Below are positions 5,189 through 8,591 of a DNA stretch of 8,591 nucleotides, piece after piece; the stretch's first letter is position 1; the number at the start of each line of letters is the position of its first letter. Source of the stretch: Acidimicrobiia bacterium (lineage in GTDB: Bacteria > Actinomycetota > Acidimicrobiia > Acidimicrobiales > Poriferisodalaceae); the NCBI GenBank assembly GCA_026983855.1, contig JALSTE010000631.1, positions 1 through 8,591 on the forward strand, given 5' to 3'. The notes beneath the pieces were generated by a model. The model was not told where the DNA came from and did not search any database. It saw only the letters and a program-made list of their open reading frames with translations. Both the position numbers and the translations under genes were made by a program.

Positions 5189-6458
5189 AGGCGGTGAGAT
5201 CCCGCCGTAGTTCCCTGACGTCGACGCGGTGGACCAGGCCCCCGTGGTTGAGGGCGGCCACCGCGGCGGCCCCGGCGGCCTCACCCGTGGCCATGGCGGC
5301 GGGTATCTCCTTGGTGGCCTGATGGACGTAGCGGCTGGTGGAGATGCACCTTCCGGCGGTCAGCAGATTGGACACCAGGGGTGTGGTGAGGCAGCGGTAC
5401 GGGATGTCGTAGACCACGCCGCGGCGGGTCCAGTGTCCGGTACGGGCGACGGAGTCGGGGAAGACCCTGTTTCCGTCGGACTTCTCCAATATCAGATCCC
5501 CGATCAACCGGCGGGACTCGGTGATTCCCAGTTGGCGGGCGATGTCGTCCAGCCAGGCCGTTCCGAATCCCCTGGCCTCCTCCCGCAGCCGGGTCACCTC
5601 GGCCCTCACCCCCCGACGGCACTCGATCTCGGCCCGGGCGAGGTCGTCGGGATCGGTGGGATCGATACGGAAGTCCACCGCCCCCGGGCCACCCCACGGC
5701 ACCAGCACCCGACCGGGGTCCGTGGTCCGAAAGTAGACACCCCCGTCCATGCCGTACTCCCCGAGGCCGCTGACGCCACCCATGCGGAACCACTGGAAGG
5801 GGTAGACGGTGACCAGATCGGACTCCGCCCCGGCGTAGTGGAACACGTCGCCGTCCCCGGTGGTGTCGATCACCACGCTCGGGAGAATCGCCTCCCGACC
5901 GGCCTTGGACTCGGTGACGACGGCCTCGATGTGCCCTCCGGATCCGTGGGTGGCGGTGCACCAGCGGTGGAGACACAGGTGGACCCCGGCCCCCCTCATC
6001 AGGTCGTATCCGACATCCACGAACGATTCGGGCTCGAAGGCCACGGAGTAGCGGACGTTCTCGGGGGGTCGCCCCCAGATCAGCCCCCATTGACGCCAGT
6101 ACTCGACCCGGTCGGGGTCCTCGGACCCCCACTCATCGGGCCGTGGGTGGCGGGCGGCGCCCCGGACGGAGAGGGCGTCGACGAACTCCTGGCAGAGACC
6201 GGACACCACCTGGGTGCCCTCACCGTCGTCGAGGGTGAGCAACAGATTGATCAGACCGAAGCCGGCCAGGCCCCCGATGTGGCCCAGTCTCTCGATCAGC
6301 CAGGTGTCGGCCCCCCGCCGGGCGGCGGCGAGGGCGGCGGCGACACCGGCCGCTCCCGCCCCCACCACCAGAACGTCGGGCCGGCCGATGACCGGCAGGT
6401 CCCGGGGCGGCTCGGACCACGTATCGGCGGAAACCCTGTCGTCGAATTGTCCGGTCAT
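5109..6458 (-). CDS. FAD-dependent oxidoreductase (FAD_oxidored type), substrate unknown
   Basis: A 449-residue flavoprotein. The Rossmann FAD-binding motif VVGAGAAG is at residues 31-38, with the ribose-binding acidic residue in LIER (E56) and the GHIGGLAGFG loop after it. The middle contains VVIDTTGDGDVFHYAGAE. The C-terminal third has ESRRLIGD, IPYRCLTTPLVSNLLTAGRCIS and AAMATGEAAGAAA, the conserved block of the PF12831-type family. No signal peptide or membrane helix is seen, so it is probably cytosolic. The open frame extends upstream to 6575, but the extension is Arg/Ser/His-rich and unlike the family; ATG 6458 leaves a normal 27-residue lead to the FAD motif. A weak GGGGAA lies about 10 bases upstream. 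It follows arsA on the same strand after about 240 bp; a role in arsenic handling cannot be inferred. The last 25 residues or so are variable and carry a DNA repeat. Confidence 0.85.
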   Translation of the reverse strand: MTGQFDDRVSADTWSEPPRDLPVIGRPDVLVVGAGAAGVAAALAAARRGADTWLIERLGHIGGLAGFGLINLLLTLDDGEGTQVVSGLCQEFVDALSVRGAARHPRPDEWGSEDPDRVEYWRQWGLIWGRPPENVRYSVAFEPESFVDVGYDLMRGAGVHLCLHRWCTATHGSGGHIEAVVTESKAGREAILPSVVIDTTGDGDVFHYAGAESDLVTVYPFQWFRMGGVSGLGEYGMDGGVYFRTTDPGRVLVPWGGPGAVDFRIDPTDPDDLARAEIECRRGVRAEVTRLREEARGFGTAWLDDIARQLGITESRRLIGDLILEKSDGNRVFPDSVARTGHWTRRGVVYDIPYRCLTTPLVSNLLTAGRCISTSRYVHQATKEIPAAMATGEAAGAAAVAALNHGGLVHRVDVRELRRDLTASGAMVGEGEGLPGPDLRPKPDRGPGG

Positions 6459-6510
6459 GACGAAGTTCCCCGCTTCCCGGTTCCGATCCTGCCACGACCG
6501 GCCGGACAAT
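6446..6510. repeat. 9-bp inverted repeat around the oxidoreductase start
   Basis: ATTGTCCGG at 6446-6454 (just inside the gene) and its exact reverse complement CCGGACAAT at 6502-6510 (upstream) are separated by 47 bp and bracket the start codon at 6458. They could be paired operator half-sites or chance. The rest of the 239-bp gap 6459-6697 shows only a 10-bp CCGCCGGCGG palindrome near 6680 and no gene. Confidence 0.3.
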
Positions 6511-6697
6511 CGGTGATGCGGGCTGGGAGACCGGGCTCCCCGTCCGGTGTGAAGGCGGGTTCGGGCCCCGGCCATCGGGGTGGCGCCACCCAGGGTCGAG
6601 GGCCGAATTCGCCGGGGTCCGGACGGGTTCGGTCGCAGAACCGGGAGCTCTCCCCGTAGGCCGGTGCAGACCTCGGATCCGCCGGCGGGGGGTGGGG

Positions 6698-8488
6698 TCA
6701 GTCCGGGATCGAGGTCGCCAATCGCAGCAGACCCGTTTCACCCGTGGGGGGTTCGGCCCGCCAGGGCACCGTGACGGTCCTCCGGGCCAGTTTGTCGTGC
6801 ACCTCGGCTATCCAGCGGACCTCCTCGGCGGCCCGGCGGGTCAGGACGGGGTCGGTGGCCCCCGAGGCCGAGAGACAGCGGTTCACTATCCAGACCTCGG
6901 GCTCCATACCCGCCCGACGAAGATCCTCCTGCAGGGAGGTCGCCTCGTGCACCGGGGTCGGTTCGGGCAGGGTCACGATCAGCAGGTGGGTGAAGGTGGG
7001 ATCGGTGAGCCGGGTCAGCAGTGAGGACACCTCGGGTGGAACCCCTCCGCTCTGACGACCCACCTCTCGGTGATAGGCCTGGGCGGCGTCGAGGAGCAAC
7101 ATGGTGTGTCCGGTGGGTGCGGTGTCGAGTACCACGAACCGGTCGGTGGCGGTGGCGACGGTGCGGGCGAAGGCGCCGAACACCGCTATCTCCGCCGTGC
7201 AGGGGGAACGGAGGTCCTCCTCCAGCACCGCTCGGGCCCGCTCGTCCATGCCCGCCCCGGCCGTGGCCAGAACCTCGGCCGTGTAGGCGGCGGTCTCGGC
7301 ATCGGGATTGATGCGGTGGATCTCGAGATGTCCGCCACCGGTGGTCTCCTCGAGGGTGGCCGTGAGGTGGGCGGCGGGGTCGGTGGTGGACAGATCCACC
7401 CGGTTTCCCCGCCGGGCCAGCTCCAGGGCGACGACCGAGGCCAGGGTCGTCTTGCCGACCCCGCCCTTGCCCATGGTCATGATCAGCCCGGGGCCGGCGG
7501 CCTCCAGGGAGTCGATCAGGTCCGCCAGGGAGTCGACCGTGGGGGCATCCCTCGAATCCGCGGGTGGAGCGGCCTCGGGGACCGGACCGCCGGCGAGGGC
7601 CCGTAGACCCGTGATACCCACGGGGTTCCAGGCGACCAGGGGAATCTCGTGGCGGGGCAGAGTCGACAACTCGACCGGAAGCGAGTTGAGGGCCTGCCGG
7701 CCGAGGTCTTCCATTCCCGCCGCCACCGGATCGGTGGGGTCGGAGGCCACGAAGATGCCGTTCACCACGAGGTGCTGATTCGCCATCCCCAGACGGCGCA
7801 ACTCCTGCGCCGCCCGGGCCGCCTCACCCAGGGAGAGGGGATCGGGCCGGGTGACCATGACCAGTGAGGTCAGATCACCGTCGGCGAGGGTCGCCATCGC
7901 CCGGGTGTACCGATCCTGTTGTTGGGAGAGACCGGACAGGGGACCGATGCACGAGGTACCGAGGGTGTTCTCGTCGATGAAGGAGGTCCACGCCGAGGGT
8001 AGGGCCAGCAGTCGCAGGGTGTGGCCGGTGGGGGCGGTGTCGAACACGATGTGGTCGTAACGCCCGGTGACCTCAGGGTCGGTCAACAGGGCCGTGAATT
8101 CGTCGAAGGCGGCGATCTCCACCGTGCACGCCCCCGAGAGCTGTTCCTCGATCGAGGCCACGGCGGATTCCGGGAGGAGCTCGCGGTAGGGACCCACCAC
8201 CCGTTCCCGGTAGGCGGCGGCGGCAGCCTCGGGATCCACGTTCAGGGCCCACAGACGCTCGACCCCGGTGACGGGTAGCGCCTCCCGATCCAGATGGGTC
8301 TCGAGCACCTCATCGAGGTTGGACGCCGGATCCGTGCTGACCAGCAGAACCGACCGACCACGGTCGGCCAGGGCGATGGCCATGGCGGCTGAGGTCGAGG
8401 TCTTGCCCACCCCGCCCTTACCGGTGAAGAACGAGTACCTGCCGGCGACCGCGACGAGGGATTCGATACCGGCTGAAGCCTCAGCCAC
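6698..8488 (-). CDS. arsA: Arsenical/antimonial efflux pump ATPase ArsA (two-domain)
   Basis: A 596-residue tandem ATPase that energises arsenite/antimonite export with a membrane permease (ArsB or, in some operons, Acr3). It aligns end to end with the 583-residue R773 ArsA. The A1 half has P-loop GKGGVGKTS (23-31), DPAS (53-56) and DTAPTGHT (150-157). The A2 half has GKGGVGKTT (340-348), DPAAH (370-374) and DTAPTGHT (455-462), joined by a Pro/Ala-rich linker (about 300-318). All three metalloid-binding cysteines are present: C121 in EQLSGAC, C180 in LGTSCIGP and C430 in EEDLRSPC, matching C113, C172 and C422 of R773. This makes it a true ArsA and not a Get3-like homologue. The start is GTG, inside the end of the upstream ArsD-like gene (8-nt overlap), with no Shine-Dalgarno, so translation is probably coupled. 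No permease follows within the window. Confidence 0.95.
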   Translation of the reverse strand: MAEASAGIESLVAVAGRYSFFTGKGGVGKTSTSAAMAIALADRGRSVLLVSTDPASNLDEVLETHLDREALPVTGVERLWALNVDPEAAAAAYRERVVGPYRELLPESAVASIEEQLSGACTVEIAAFDEFTALLTDPEVTGRYDHIVFDTAPTGHTLRLLALPSAWTSFIDENTLGTSCIGPLSGLSQQQDRYTRAMATLADGDLTSLVMVTRPDPLSLGEAARAAQELRRLGMANQHLVVNGIFVASDPTDPVAAGMEDLGRQALNSLPVELSTLPRHEIPLVAWNPVGITGLRALAGGPVPEAAPPADSRDAPTVDSLADLIDSLEAAGPGLIMTMGKGGVGKTTLASVVALELARRGNRVDLSTTDPAAHLTATLEETTGGGHLEIHRINPDAETAAYTAEVLATAGAGMDERARAVLEEDLRSPCTAEIAVFGAFARTVATATDRFVVLDTAPTGHTMLLLDAAQAYHREVGRQSGGVPPEVSSLLTRLTDPTFTHLLIVTLPEPTPVHEATSLQEDLRRAGMEPEVWIVNRCLSASGATDPVLTRRAAEEVRWIAEVHDKLARRTVTVPWRAEPPTGETGLLRLATSIPD

Positions 8489-8591
8489 AGCAGCCGGTTG
8501 TGTCCGGGGTGGTGTCGTCGCAGCAGCGGGTTGTGTCCGGGGTGGTGTCGTCGCAGCAGCGGGTTGTGTCCGGGGTGGTGTCGTCGCCGCA
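8481..8591 (-). CDS. arsD: Probable ArsD C-terminus with tandem Cys-Cys repeats (partial, runs off the window)
   Basis: The last 36 codons of a minus-strand gene ending with TGA at 8483-8481. Its frame reads CGDDTTPDTTR, CCDDTTPDTTR, CCDDTTPDTTG, CCG: an 11-residue repeat with seven cysteines, six in adjacent pairs. In the repeat unit, 10 of 11 codons end in G or C, against about 5 of 11 in the frame that would extend ArsA upstream, which supports this frame as coding. It overlaps the arsA GTG by 8 nt. ArsD is the As(III)/Sb(III) chaperone normally encoded just before arsA, and R773 ArsD also ends in CC pairs (SGCCGGNTSCC). The ArsD call therefore rests on position, coupling and the CC tail. 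The thioredoxin-like body with its Cys12-Cys13-Cys18 site lies beyond the edge and is not seen. Another Cys-rich metal-binding protein is the alternative. Confidence 0.7.
   Translation of the reverse strand, partial: CGDDTTPDTTRCCDDTTPDTTRCCDDTTPDTTGCCG
8493..8591 (-). repeat. 33-bp tandem repeat, three units, encoding the CC repeat
   Basis: Units lie at 8591-8559, 8558-8526 and 8525-8493. Adjacent units differ by one base each (Cys TGC to Gly GGC in the outermost unit, Arg CGC to Gly GGC in the last). The period is a multiple of three, so copy number can change without a frameshift. The array reaches the window edge, so its full length is unknown. Confidence 0.95.

Noticed and set aside
6459..6575. 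39-residue N-terminal extension of the FAD oxidoreductase
   Set aside because: Arg/Ser/His-rich and unlike any targeting signal; the family begins shortly before the FAD motif and ATG 6458 fits.
5229..6659. 476-residue open frame on the plus strand opposite the FAD oxidoreductase
   Set aside because: Low-complexity Gly/Pro/Val composition and no family motifs; it is the antisense shadow of a well-supported gene, as expected at high GC.
1..8591. CRISPR array, insertion sequence or phage genes
   Set aside because: The tandem repeats at 1538 and 8493 have no unique spacers, and no transposase, terminal inverted repeats or phage proteins are present.

Overview
The window is very GC-rich (about two thirds G+C by eye) and its genes almost always end codons in G or C. 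It also has TAnnnT -10 boxes, two likely leaderless genes and GTG starts. Together these suggest a high-GC actinobacterium (Actinomycetota), perhaps an acidimicrobial or related lineage. The taxon is an inference.

Layout. Bases 1-157 are non-coding upstream DNA with a short direct repeat and a promoter for a glutamine-synthetase-fold ligase (158-1522, +). A 34-bp tandem repeat and a GC hairpin (1538-1629) separate it from a convergent minus-strand group. Read 5' to 3', that group is mscL (3501-3130), a threonine/serine dehydratase (3074-2106) and an ArfB-like ribosome-rescue hydrolase (2058-1639). Divergent from mscL is an M20-family amidohydrolase/dipeptidase (3759-4973, +), followed by tRNA-Ala(UGC) (5017-5093, +). 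The rest is minus strand: an arsenical/antimonial pump ATPase arsA (8488-6698), then about 240 bp, then an FAD-dependent oxidoreductase (6458-5109).

The right edge holds the least obvious gene. The last 111 bases look at first like a repeat-rich N-terminal extension of ArsA. On the minus strand, in a different frame, they encode the C-terminus of another protein that ends with TGA and overlaps the arsA GTG start by 8 nt. This frame reads as an 11-residue tandem repeat (CCDDTTPDTTR) carrying vicinal Cys-Cys pairs. Position, coupling to arsA and a C-terminal CC tail all fit ArsD, the metallochaperone that hands As(III)/Sb(III) to ArsA. Known ArsD proteins such as R773 have only two C-terminal CC pairs. 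Here they are multiplied by near-identical 33-bp DNA repeats that run off the window. This is the most interesting observation in the window.

How the genes work together. arsD-arsA form a translationally coupled metalloid-efflux module, and ArsA keeps all three metalloid-binding cysteines. The membrane permease (ArsB or Acr3) and any ArsR are not in the window. The other genes are metabolic or housekeeping: nitrogen or amine ligation, amino-acid deamination, peptide or amide hydrolysis, osmotic safety and ribosome rescue. A shared feature is a CTAGnnT promoter core. The tetranucleotide CTAG is scarce here, and four of the five copies I found sit at -10 positions in front of genes.
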